Shown here in pieces: positions 1-8,155 of a DNA stretch of 64,000 nucleotides. Both the position numbers and the translations under genes were made by a program. Source of the DNA: Chryseobacterium foetidum (GTDB lineage: Bacteria > Bacteroidota > Bacteroidia > Flavobacteriales > Weeksellaceae); NCBI RefSeq assembly GCF_025457425.1, contig NZ_JAMXIA010000001.1, forward strand, positions 1,054,001 to 1,118,000, given 5' to 3'. The notes under the pieces were generated by a model. That model saw nothing but the letters and a program-made list of their open reading frames with translations, had not been told where the DNA came from and searched no databases. Position 1 is the stretch's first letter. Each line of letters begins with the position of its first letter.

Positions 1-51
1 CCTTGTAAAATCAATCATTTTGTTTTCTTATTAAATCTTGAATCTTAAATT

Positions 52-1008
52 TTAAACTTTGAATATTCCGTGTTTCACTTTCAATCTCTGAACTTCAATT
101 CTCTGGTTCAGTTTTTCTTTAAACTCAATGAATTTCGGATCTTTTTCGTCGTCTGTTCTGTGTTCCAAAGCCTGATTGATTTTAAAATTTTCTTTGATAA
201 AATCTTTGGTTTCATCTGAAAAATAAGCATTTCCAAATTTCTCAAAAATATAGTTGACCGCCTGTGAATTGGGATGAATTAAATCTTCTTTATAGAATCT
301 GTAATCCCTCAAATCATCCATTAAAATCTCATAAACCGGCAGATAATGACAGTTCTCAAACTGAGAAATCACTTCGTGAACCGCTGTAATGAGTTTAGAC
401 TTACTCAACTGGTTTTCAGTCATTCCATCTTTGGTGTGACGGACGGGAGAAACCGTGAACAGAATCTGCAGATTTTCCGGACAGATATCTTTTAAATTGA
501 TAATTGTATCGTAAATAGAATCTGTAATTTCCTGATGCGTTAAAAGTCTTTTTTTAAAGAATTTCTGCGGAATTTTGTGACAGTTGGCGACCAGTTTTTT
601 CTTCGGTTCAAATTCGTAAATAAATGAAGTTCCGTAAGTGATAATCACCCAGTTGGATTCCTGCAGAAACTGGTTTCCTTCAACCAGTTTAGAATTGATT
701 TTATCTAAAGTCTGATGAATATACCTCGTGTCAAAAGATGTATGATGATCAAGCGAAATGAACTCTTCGTTGTAACTGATCAGTTCATCTTCATGATAAT
801 ATTCTGAGTCGTGAAGCCTTTTCACAGCATTATTAATCGAAAAAGGATTAAAAACCGTCCCGAAAGGATTGTTGACCGTCTGAAGCTGACCTTTCTGAAA
901 CAAATCAGACATTTCTGAGGCGAAACAGGAACCTATCGAAAATATTTTATCTTCAATTCCTATTTTGTTTTCAGATTCTGCAATGTTTACTTCGGTACGG
1001 AATTTCAT
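52..1008 (-). CDS. GSCFA domain protein (SGNH-hydrolase-like)
   Basis: 318-residue protein carrying the family-naming motif GSCFA at about residues 26-30, followed by a conserved VNNPFGTVFNP block. GSCFA proteins are common in Bacteroidetes and resemble SGNH/GDSL hydrolases, but the substrate is unknown; I assign no reaction. I chose the ATG at 1008; an in-frame TTG nine bases upstream (1017) could also start the frame but is less likely. No signal peptide or membrane segment is visible, so it is probably cytoplasmic. It stands alone on the minus strand, with the stop close to the left window edge. Confidence 0.9.
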   Translation of the reverse strand: MKFRTEVNIAESENKIGIEDKIFSIGSCFASEMSDLFQKGQLQTVNNPFGTVFNPFSINNAVKRLHDSEYYHEDELISYNEEFISLDHHTSFDTRYIHQTLDKINSKLVEGNQFLQESNWVIITYGTSFIYEFEPKKKLVANCHKIPQKFFKKRLLTHQEITDSIYDTIINLKDICPENLQILFTVSPVRHTKDGMTENQLSKSKLITAVHEVISQFENCHYLPVYEILMDDLRDYRFYKEDLIHPNSQAVNYIFEKFGNAYFSDETKDFIKENFKINQALEHRTDDEKDPKFIEFKEKLNQRIEVQRLKVKHGIFKV

Positions 1009-1102
1009 TTTAATCAATTTGAAAATGAGTTAATTTGATCATTTGAAAATAAAAATTGAATCTCTAAAAATTTTCAAATTGGTACATTATCAAATTTTCA
1101 AA

Positions 1103-2074
1103 TTAAGACTCTCTTCTTAAAAGATAGTTTGCCAATTCTGCGAAAGGCTTTTTCTTCTCATCATCGATGTCGATTTTGTGAAGGAAATTTTGACCTATCT
1201 CATTGTGTTTTTCAATTAACCTTAAAGCTTTTTCGTCAACACCAGTGCGTCTGAAAATCTTTTCTACGCCGTAGACTTTATCAATATTATCTGTCTTTTT
1301 AGAATACCAGAAATCAAGTTCTTTCAGTTCCGCTTCTGTGGCGTATTCTCTCGCCAAAAGATAAAGAACTGTTTTTTTGTTTTCATAAATATCTCCTGCA
1401 TGCTTCTTTCCAAACTGTGCCTGATCACCGAAGACATCCAAATAATCATCCATGATCTGGAAGGCAATTCCGATGTGTTTTCCGAAATTGAAGATCGCTT
1501 TTGCATCTTTAAAATTCGCCTTGGCAATCATCGCTCCGATTTCGAAAGATGATGCGCTTAGAACGCCTGTTTTGTAGGTAATCATTCTGATATAATCATC
1601 AAAAGTAACATCTTCTTTTGTTTCAAAATTGATGTCGTACTGCTGACCTTCACATAGAAGCAAACCTGTATGCGTAAAAATTCTGATGCAGGCTTTAAAG
1701 ATTTCAGGTTCAAGATCTTCGAAAAACTTGTAGGCTTTCAGCATTAATCCGTCACCCGAAAGAATTCCTGTATTGATCCCGTGAATCGTATGAATTGTAG
1801 GTTTATTTCTTCTCAGAGGTGCTTCATCCATAATATCATCATGAATCAGCGTGAAATTATGGAAAAACTCTATTGCCAAGGCTGGTTTTATTGCCTCTTT
1901 CATATCACCTCCGAAAAGATCACAGGCCATAAGCACCATTATCGGACGAAGACGCTTTCCACCGTGGGAAATGATGTAGTTCATCGGATCGTAAAGCTCA
2001 GCGGGCTTGTCTTTGAAAGTATATTTGGTAATGGCATCAGCAACAATCTGTTGGTAGGTGTCTAAGAATTCCAT
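1103..2074 (-). CDS. Polyprenyl synthetase (trans-isoprenyl diphosphate synthase)
   Basis: 323-residue class I trans-prenyltransferase that condenses isopentenyl diphosphate with an allylic diphosphate for isoprenoid (quinone or carotenoid) synthesis. Both Asp-rich motifs are visible: HDDIMDEAP (first) and DDYLD (second), plus GGKRLRP near the N-terminus and a KTG lysine block. Chain length (farnesyl, geranylgeranyl or longer) cannot be read safely from sequence. The open frame extends upstream to 2161, but the ATG at 2074 (MEFLDTYQQ) matches family starts and lies about 20 bp downstream of a TAnnTTTG box, so I use it. It is transcribed alone. Confidence 0.93.
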   Translation of the reverse strand: MEFLDTYQQIVADAITKYTFKDKPAELYDPMNYIISHGGKRLRPIMVLMACDLFGGDMKEAIKPALAIEFFHNFTLIHDDIMDEAPLRRNKPTIHTIHGINTGILSGDGLMLKAYKFFEDLEPEIFKACIRIFTHTGLLLCEGQQYDINFETKEDVTFDDYIRMITYKTGVLSASSFEIGAMIAKANFKDAKAIFNFGKHIGIAFQIMDDYLDVFGDQAQFGKKHAGDIYENKKTVLYLLAREYATEAELKELDFWYSKKTDNIDKVYGVEKIFRRTGVDEKALRLIEKHNEIGQNFLHKIDIDDEKKKPFAELANYLLRRES

Positions 2075-2093
2075 AAAATGTAAATAGTTTGAA

Positions 2094-2101
2094 CAAAAAT
2101 A
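2094..2101 (-). promoter_or_regulatory. Candidate -7 element for the polyprenyl synthetase gene
   Basis: On the minus strand this reads TATTTTTG, matching the Bacteroidetes TAnnTTTG -7 box, 19 bp before the chosen ATG. No convincing TTTG -33 box was found at normal spacing, so this is a single-box call. Confidence 0.45.
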
Positions 2102-2225
2102 CAATTTTCTGAGGGGTTTTGAAATAAAAAACTTTGGGTAAACAATACATTTCGCATTCATTCAGGAACTTTTTTTTCTTTTAAAATATACAAAATGCAA
2201 ATGGTCAGTAAGCAAAAATAAAATG

Positions 2226-2260
2226 CACGCCTGCTTTTTGAAAATACACGCCTGCTTTTT
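2226..2260. repeat. Two direct copies of a 14-bp sequence
   Basis: CACGCCTGCTTTTT occurs at 2226-2239 and again at 2247-2260 in the gap between the PiT and polyprenyl synthetase genes. It is short; I see no function. Confidence 0.5.
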
Positions 2261-2263
2261 CTA

Positions 2264-2303
2264 AAAGCTCTCGTGGATTTATACCAAAGCACGAGAGCTT
2301 TTT
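2264..2303. terminator. Strong hairpin, possible second terminator
   Basis: AAAGCTCTCGTG and CACGAGAGCTTT form a perfect 12-bp stem around a 14-nt loop, followed by T residues on the plus strand. It lies beyond the PiT terminator and could act as a backup or bidirectional terminator. No plus-strand gene precedes it, so its role is uncertain. Confidence 0.5.
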
Positions 2304-2341
2304 CCTAAAAGATACTGACGACTTTAATCAGCCCTTTCGAA

Positions 2342-2376
2342 AAAAGAAAAACGGACATTTTAAGTAAAATGCCCGC
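2342..2376 (-). terminator. Rho-independent terminator of the DUF47-PiT operon
   Basis: On the minus strand GGGCATTTT, a short loop, AAAATGTCC and then a T-rich tract form a typical intrinsic terminator about 30 bp after the PiT stop codon. Confidence 0.75.
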
Positions 2377-2403
2377 TATATTTATTATTGTAAAATACTT
2401 TTT

Positions 2404-3543
2404 TTAAAAAGACGTTACGAGTAAATACGTTAATCCTGCAACAATAGCTGAAATAGGAATCGTTAAAACCCAAGCCCAAAGAAGACTTACAGTGATTCCC
2501 CAACGTACCGCTGAGATTCTTTTCGTTAAACCTACCCCGATAATCGAACCTGTAATCGTGTGTGTTGTGGAAACAGGAATACCGAAATGATCTGTTAAGA
2601 ATAATGTAATTGCACCTGCAGTTTCAGCACTTACCCCTTCCAGAGAAGTTACTTTTGTAATTTTTGTTCCCATTGTTTTGATGATCTTCCAACCACCACT
2701 CATCGTTCCCAATGCGATTGCAACGAATGAAACCAATGGAACCCAGATGTAATCTTTTGAGAAATGATCGAAACGGTCTGCTGAAGCTATATTCAAATAT
2801 TCAGGATCTAGTTGCATTTGAACATGATAGTAGATTACCGCCGCACCAATGATTCCCATTACTTTCTGAGCGTCATTCAAACCGTGCCCCAAACTGAACA
2901 GTGCCGAAGAAGCCAGCTGCAGTCTTTTGAAAGACTTGTCTGCTTTATAAGGATTTGAATTTTTATAAAGATGTACAATGATTAATGTGATGATAATTGA
3001 AATAATCATACCCACAACCGGTGCAAGGAAGATAAACAGGAAGATAGGAATTACTTTATCAAATTTCACAACACTTTGCTGGGTTACCTGAGCCAGTGCT
3101 TCTTTCACAGTTTCCCAGACACCAAGTTCAGGTTGTGCTGCGGCTACTGCCTGATAATCCATCGTGAAGGCGTGCATCAAAGCTGCTCCCAAAAACCCAC
3201 CGATTAAGGTATGTGATGATGAGGAAGGAATCCCAAACCACCATGTCAAAAGGTTCCATGCAATGGCTGCGATAAGACCTGAGAAAATGACTTCAAGTGT
3301 AATAAAATTCTCGTTGACGGTTTTGGCAATCGTGTTACCGATTTTGAATTCTCCAATGATGTAAGCGGCGATAAAAAAAGCGGCAAAGTTCCATAATGCT
3401 GCCCAGAGCACGGCCTGAAAAGGAGTTAAAACTTTTGTAGAAACAATAGTAGCAATCGAGTTGGCTGCGTCATGAAAACCATTGATGTAATCGAAGATAA
3501 GCGCCAAAGCAATGATCACTATAAGTAAAATAGGAAATTCCAT
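2404..3543 (-). CDS. pit: Inorganic phosphate transporter, PiT family
   Basis: 379-residue integral membrane protein of the PiT (PHO-4) family, importing phosphate or metal-phosphate by ion-coupled symport across the inner membrane. The family's inverted repeat is visible: the N-terminal half has the GFHDAANSIAT signature and the C-terminal half has GHGLNDAQKVMG and GIPVSTTHTITG. About ten hydrophobic segments flank a hydrophilic loop near residues 115-155. It follows the DUF47 gene by 22 bp on the same strand. This pairing is typical; the DUF47 protein is thought to modulate the transporter. Confidence 0.95.
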   Translation of the reverse strand: MEFPILLIVIIALALIFDYINGFHDAANSIATIVSTKVLTPFQAVLWAALWNFAAFFIAAYIIGEFKIGNTIAKTVNENFITLEVIFSGLIAAIAWNLLTWWFGIPSSSSHTLIGGFLGAALMHAFTMDYQAVAAAQPELGVWETVKEALAQVTQQSVVKFDKVIPIFLFIFLAPVVGMIISIIITLIIVHLYKNSNPYKADKSFKRLQLASSALFSLGHGLNDAQKVMGIIGAAVIYYHVQMQLDPEYLNIASADRFDHFSKDYIWVPLVSFVAIALGTMSGGWKIIKTMGTKITKVTSLEGVSAETAGAITLFLTDHFGIPVSTTHTITGSIIGVGLTKRISAVRWGITVSLLWAWVLTIPISAIVAGLTYLLVTSF

Positions 3544-3565
3544 TTTTTAATTTTAGAGCTCTTGT

Positions 3566-4204
3566 TTATGCGTATTTAATCATGATGTTCTCAATCGTAT
3601 TGGCAACATCTTCAGCTTTATCGGTTACGATTTCAAGATAATTCAATACAGAAGAAACTTTGATGATATTGATGGCATCGTTGGTTTCAAATAAATCTAC
3701 CATTGAATTTGAAAGCAGATCATCAGCAATATTTTCGATAGAGTTTACTTTGATACAAGCCTCTTTTACCTGCTCCATATTTTTGAATCCCTTAAGATTC
3801 TTCATCGCATTCTGAATTTCAATACATGCTTTGTTAATCAGAAGTGAGAAATCTGAATAAGCCTTCATTTCCGGAGACTTGTAAAGGAAAATATATTTTG
3901 TAGAAGCGTAGATGTAATCTGCAATATCGTCAAGCCCCGTTGCAAGGGTGTGAATATCTTCTCTATCGAAAGGAGTAATGAAGTTTTTCCCCAACTCTAC
4001 AAAGATTTCATGAGTCAACTCATCGTTTTTGTGCTCGTAGTCGCTCATTTTTTTCAACATGGTATCGTCGTTTACATCAAAATCTTTGATACCGTTGTTG
4101 AACTCTTCAGACATAGCCACAAGGTTGTCGGTTACTTTTTCAAAAAGTACGAAGAAGATTTTATCTTTTGGTTGAAAAGCGTGGAAAATATTACCAATTC
4201 CCAT
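3566..4204 (-). CDS. DUF47 / PhoU-like Pit accessory protein
   Basis: 212-residue, all-helical, acidic protein of the DUF47 (PhoU-related) family, without signal peptide or membrane segments. PhoU-like proteins bind metals through E/DxxxD helix motifs; several candidates occur (for example DREDIHTLATGLDDIADYIY and NSIENIADDL). It is the first gene of a two-gene operon with the PiT transporter, which supports a role in controlling phosphate uptake rather than in the Pst system. The length is normal for the family. Confidence 0.9.
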   Translation of the reverse strand: MGIGNIFHAFQPKDKIFFVLFEKVTDNLVAMSEEFNNGIKDFDVNDDTMLKKMSDYEHKNDELTHEIFVELGKNFITPFDREDIHTLATGLDDIADYIYASTKYIFLYKSPEMKAYSDFSLLINKACIEIQNAMKNLKGFKNMEQVKEACIKVNSIENIADDLLSNSMVDLFETNDAINIIKVSSVLNYLEIVTDKAEDVANTIENIMIKYA

Positions 4205-4385
4205 TGTATGTATATATTATAATTCGAGTGCAAATTTCTAAAAAAAGCTTCTTACCAAAAAGCATCCAGCGTTAATTTTTGTTCATATTGGAAGAAACTT
4301 TTTAACATTGGATTTCGCACTGAAAAATTATATTCCATCTTTAAAAATACCAAAGTTAAATCACTGTAAAACATTTATTTAGATA

Positions 4386-4414
4386 AGAAAAAGAGCCGAC
4401 AAAAATGCCGGCTC
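4386..4414 (-). terminator. Rho-independent terminator of the DEAD-box helicase gene
   Basis: On the minus strand GAGCCGGCA, a TTTT loop and GTCGGCTC are followed by TTTTTCTT, a near-perfect GC-rich stem about 25 bp after the helicase stop codon. Confidence 0.9.
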
Positions 4415-4436
4415 AAATTGTATGGTATGAATAAGA

Positions 4437-6164
4437 TTAGTTAGCTTCTTCAGCTCTCATATCCTTTCCTTTAAATTTCATAGACTGAATATTTCCTAAA
4501 AGTTCATTTTTATAAGATTTTTCAATCTCAAAGAATGAGAATTTTTCAAGGATCTCAATATTACCAATTTCAGCTCTTTTGCTTCCTTTGCTTGAAGTCG
4601 CCTTGTTGATAATTTCCAGTACATCGAGTTTTTTCAACTGGTCTTTTTTACCAAGATTGAAGAAAAATCTAGTCATATTTTCGTCTCTCTGTCTTGGTTT
4701 TCCGCCACGGTCACTTCTGCCTCTTTCGCCTCTTCCGTCACGGTCACCTCTTGGGCCTCTGTCACGGTCACGGTCTCTTCCTCTGTCGCGGTCTCTGCCT
4801 CTATCACGGTCTCTTCCACCTCTGTCATCATCTCTGTTGCTCATTTTCTGCTCCAGAAGATCATGTCTGTCTTTGTAGTACAAAGCAAGATCTTTCAACT
4901 GGAACTGAAGTAATTTGTGTACCAGTTCTTCTTTTGTAAATTCAGAAAGGTCTGGAATCAAGGCATCATCAAATTCAAAGAAATCTTCGTGTACTTCCAA
5001 TAAATTTTCAAAAACACCTGCAACCTGAGCTTTTATAATGTCTTTTCCTGTAGGAATTCTGGATTCTGTGATTTCGATTTTAGTTACAGACTTGATCTGC
5101 TTTAATTTTCTGCTTTCTTCAGGCTTAATTAAAGAAATCGAAATACCATCTTTTCCTGCTCTACCCGTTCTACCACTTCGGTGAACGAATACTTCAGGAT
5201 CATCCGGTAACGAAAAATGCACAACGTGAGTTAATGAATCTACATCCAAACCTCTCGCTGCAACGTCTGTCGCTACTAAAATATCGATATTTTTCAGTCT
5301 GAATTTCTTCATTACCGTATCTCTCTGCGCCTGAGAAAGATCACCATGAAGCGCATCTGCTGCATATCCGTTCTGCATCAGGAAATCGGCAACTTCCTGA
5401 GTTTCCATTCTTGTTCTGCAGAAAATAATTGAATATTGATTAGGGTTTGAATCTATCAATCTCTTCAACGCTTCTTTTTTATTACGGTAACCGGCTACAT
5501 AGTATTCATGTTTGATGTTCTTTTTAACTTCGTTAATAGAACCAACAGAAATTCTGTGTGGATTGGTTAAATAATTTTTAGAAATTCTCTCTACCTCTTT
5601 GCTCATCGTTGCCGAGAACAGGAAAGTTTGTTTCGTTTCCGGAGTTTCTTTTATAATTGTTTCCAATTCGTCTTTGAAACCCATTGAAAGCATTTCATCT
5701 GCCTCGTCTAAAACCAACCAGTGAATTGCTGAAAAGTCCAATGCTTTTCTGTTAATCAAATCGATTACTCTACCAGGAGTTCCTACAATGATTTGCGGTT
5801 TGTCCTTAAGAGATCTCATCTGATCCATAATACTGCTTCCCCCGTAAACCGCTGTAGATTTTACGTTCGGCATGTACTTCGTGTAGTTGTTTATGTCTTT
5901 AGCAATCTGAAGACATAGTTCCCGTGTCGGACAAAGCACCAAAAATTGGATTTTGCGACTCGTATCGTCAATCATATCCAAAATCGGAAGCGAAAACGCT
6001 GCTGTTTTGCCTGTCCCTGTCTGCGCAAGTGCGATCAAATCGCGAATATCTGAAAGAATAAAAGGGATAGTCTGTTTTTGGATTTCTGTCGGGCTTTCAT
6101 AGCCCAGTTCGCCAATTGCCTTAAGTAAATCAGGACTTAAATTGGACTCCGTAAATAAATTCAT
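4437..6164 (-). CDS. DEAD-box RNA helicase with DbpA-type RNA-binding domain
   Basis: 575-residue ATP-dependent RNA helicase. Motifs appear in order: Q motif near residues 4-30, AQTGTGKT (47-54), PTREL, GG, TPGR, DEAD (153-156), SAT (184-186), then in the second RecA lobe HGDLSQ, ATDVAARGLD and HRSGRTGRAG. A highly charged Arg/Asp/Gly linker (about 445-490) precedes a C-terminal DbpA/CsdA-like RNA-binding domain (about 496-565). This matches the DeaD/CsdA group that acts in ribosome assembly and cold adaptation; the exact orthologue is unclear. The start is the ATG at 6164; the longer open frame to 6218 lacks family similarity and would overrun the promoter. Confidence 0.94.
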   Translation of the reverse strand: MNLFTESNLSPDLLKAIGELGYESPTEIQKQTIPFILSDIRDLIALAQTGTGKTAAFSLPILDMIDDTSRKIQFLVLCPTRELCLQIAKDINNYTKYMPNVKSTAVYGGSSIMDQMRSLKDKPQIIVGTPGRVIDLINRKALDFSAIHWLVLDEADEMLSMGFKDELETIIKETPETKQTFLFSATMSKEVERISKNYLTNPHRISVGSINEVKKNIKHEYYVAGYRNKKEALKRLIDSNPNQYSIIFCRTRMETQEVADFLMQNGYAADALHGDLSQAQRDTVMKKFRLKNIDILVATDVAARGLDVDSLTHVVHFSLPDDPEVFVHRSGRTGRAGKDGISISLIKPEESRKLKQIKSVTKIEITESRIPTGKDIIKAQVAGVFENLLEVHEDFFEFDDALIPDLSEFTKEELVHKLLQFQLKDLALYYKDRHDLLEQKMSNRDDDRGGRDRDRGRDRDRGRDRDRDRGPRGDRDGRGERGRSDRGGKPRQRDENMTRFFFNLGKKDQLKKLDVLEIINKATSSKGSKRAEIGNIEILEKFSFFEIEKSYKNELLGNIQSMKFKGKDMRAEEAN

Positions 6165-6184
6165 TAAATAATATAAAATTTTTG

Positions 6185-6192
6185 CAAAGGTA
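6185..6192 (-). promoter_or_regulatory. Candidate -7 element for the helicase gene
   Basis: Reads TACCTTTG on the minus strand, an exact TAnnTTTG match 20 bp before the ATG. A possible TTG -33 core lies 23 bp further upstream (6216-6218). Confidence 0.55.
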
Positions 6193-6409
6193 CAATTATT
6201 ATTTGGATAATCTCGCAACGTATATTACAGAATCAATAATTTAACAACTTAAATTCGATTCATTTTTTAAAATAATCAAAAAAAATCATCCTTTTTATTC
6301 ATAATTTTAAAAATATCATATTCTTGCGGTAATTTAAGACATTCATTTATTTAACAGTAATTTATTGTTAATACTTCAAAAAATCAAACAACAATAGATT
6401 TAAATTGAT

Positions 6410-6417
6410 TAAATTTG
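6410..6417 (+). promoter_or_regulatory. Candidate -7 element for the DUF2461 gene
   Basis: TAAATTTG fits TAnnTTTG and lies 19 bp before the ATG at 6437. No clear -33 box is seen in the AT-rich sequence upstream. Confidence 0.4.
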
Positions 6418-6436
6418 GATTAAAATCAATCATCGC

Positions 6437-7105
6437 ATGTCTGCAACAATATCAAAAAATACTTTAATTTTTCTACAGAATCTTCTTCAAAACAATAACC
6501 GTGAGTGGTTTACAGAAAACAAACAACAGTATACCGATTCTCAGGAAAACATGATTTCATTCATAGAAAATCTAATTACTGAAATGGGCGTTTTTGATGA
6601 AGATATTCTGAAAACCGACGCCAAAAAAACACTTTTCAGAATTTACCGTGATGTCCGATTTTCCAAAGACAAATCTCCATACAAAACCAATATGGGAGCT
6701 TCTTTAGGCATGGGAAAAGGCAGCCAGAAAGCAGGTTACTATCTTCATGTGGAGCCAGGCAAATCTTTTCTTGCTTCAGGAATTTACATGCCAGATTCTG
6801 CAGCATTGAAAACCATTCGTAAAGAAATTTCGCTGTATTCTGAAGATTTTTTGAAGGTTGTAAATCAGAAAGATTTCAAAAAACTTTTCAAAGAGCTTGA
6901 TCAGGACGATAAACTGAAAAAGATTCCTCAAGGATTTGAAAAAAAAGATCCGATGGCAGAATATTTAAGACTTAAAAATTTTATTGTAGTTTATCATTTA
7001 AAAGATGAAGATCTGACAAAAAAAGAAGCCGCAAAGAAGTTTGCCGAAATTTTCGCGGTCGCAAAGCCACTGAATGATTTTTTGAATCGTGCGATTGAGG
7101 GATAG
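6437..7105 (+). CDS. DUF2461 family protein (TIGR02453)
   Basis: 222-residue soluble protein of the DUF2461/TIGR02453 family, common in Bacteroidetes and also found in fungi and actinobacteria. Recognised by the N-terminal LxxNNxREWFTENKxxY block, the RIYRDVRFSKDKSPYKTN core and the GGxY-like YYLHVEPG segment. Biochemical function is unknown. It is monocistronic, with a TAnnTTTG box just upstream and a gap of about 250 bp to the next gene. Confidence 0.93.
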   Translation: MSATISKNTLIFLQNLLQNNNREWFTENKQQYTDSQENMISFIENLITEMGVFDEDILKTDAKKTLFRIYRDVRFSKDKSPYKTNMGASLGMGKGSQKAGYYLHVEPGKSFLASGIYMPDSAALKTIRKEISLYSEDFLKVVNQKDFKKLFKELDQDDKLKKIPQGFEKKDPMAEYLRLKNFIVVYHLKDEDLTKKEAAKKFAEIFAVAKPLNDFLNRAIEG

Positions 7106-7318
7106 CTGGAGATAGCAGTCCTACTGACTGCGCCGAGGTTTTGAGAATTTATGCTACACGGATGCTGCTCCTGACGCAGCAACCTGTCTTTGTTGAAAAA
7201 TTTCAATTTACAAACACCAATAGTTTCTCCACAAATCTAAAAACCTACTCAACCAAACAACGTCCTCCAAAATTTATTATCTCAAAAAAATATATTAAAA
7301 GTTTTTTGGCAAAATGAC

Positions 7319-7326
7319 TACCTTTG
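7319..7326 (+). promoter_or_regulatory. Candidate -7 element for the FkbM-flippase pair
   Basis: TACCTTTG, an exact TAnnTTTG match 26 bp before the ATG at 7352. The nearest TTTG (7305-7308) is only 10 nt upstream, too close for a standard -33 box. Confidence 0.5.
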
Positions 7327-7351
7327 CAAGTCGTTATAAAAAGAAAAACTA

Positions 7352-8146
7352 ATGTCTTTATACCAGCAACTCGCAGAAAATCTACAGTTTATAAGTCCTG
7401 GGTTTTACAAACAGAGGTATTTTAAAAATCTGAAAAACCTCACCAGAGAAAACTTTTCGGCGAGAAATGTAGAACCGGAGTTGGTTTGGATAAAAGATTA
7501 TCTGCAAAATGATGCTGTAATTTTCGACATTGGCGCCAACGTGGGCACTTTTCTTTATCAGTTCGAAAACAAACTGAAACATCAGAATATTTTCGCTTTT
7601 GAACCCAATCAAAAACTGAACACCCGTCTGAAAAGGCTTTTCCCATCGATGAACATTTCTTCTGTGGCACTTTCTGATGAAAACACAACTGCTCAGTTTA
7701 AAGTTCCTATTATCAAAGGAAAAATGGTCGCTTCGAGAGGTACTTTAAATACTTCCTACAAAGAAAAGGACGAAGAAAATTCTTTTACAGAAACCGTGGA
7801 AGTTGTAAAACTGGATGACTGGGTAAAATCTAAAAACATCAGCAGAATTGATTTCATTAAAATTGATGTGGAGGGAAATGAGATGAAAACTCTTTTTGGC
7901 GGAAAAGAAACGATACAAAAATTCAGATCAACTTTAATGGTTGAAATGGAACAACGCCACCACGACACTCCTATTTGGAATGAGATTTCAGAGGTTGAAA
8001 ATTGGGGCTTTAATGCTCATTATTTAAACCGAAAAACATTCACTCCCGAAAAACTGACTGAAGAAATTCTGCTCAAAAATATCAGCGACGAAAAAAACAA
8101 AACCGAATACATCAACAACATTATTTTCCTTCCTAAAAACGTTTAA
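7352..8146 (+). CDS. FkbM family SAM-dependent methyltransferase
   Basis: 264-residue class I methyltransferase. The SAM-binding motif I is VIFDIGANVGTF (about residues 55-66), followed by the acidic FAFEPNQ strand end and the FkbM signature IDFIKIDVEGNEMKTLFGG. Family members O-methylate sugars or other small molecules; those in glycan loci usually methylate surface polysaccharide residues. It lies 9 bp upstream of a flippase gene on the same strand, so co-transcription and a role in glycan decoration are likely. The acceptor is unknown. Confidence 0.9.
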   Translation: MSLYQQLAENLQFISPGFYKQRYFKNLKNLTRENFSARNVEPELVWIKDYLQNDAVIFDIGANVGTFLYQFENKLKHQNIFAFEPNQKLNTRLKRLFPSMNISSVALSDENTTAQFKVPIIKGKMVASRGTLNTSYKEKDEENSFTETVEVVKLDDWVKSKNISRIDFIKIDVEGNEMKTLFGGKETIQKFRSTLMVEMEQRHHDTPIWNEISEVENWGFNAHYLNRKTFTPEKLTEEILLKNISDEKNKTEYINNIIFLPKNV

Positions 8147-8155
8147 AAACTGAGT

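Noticed and set aside
4579..4939. Plus-strand frames opposite the helicase linker, rich in Leu, Ser and Pro
   Set aside because: Shadows of the repetitive Arg/Asp/Gly coding sequence on the other strand.
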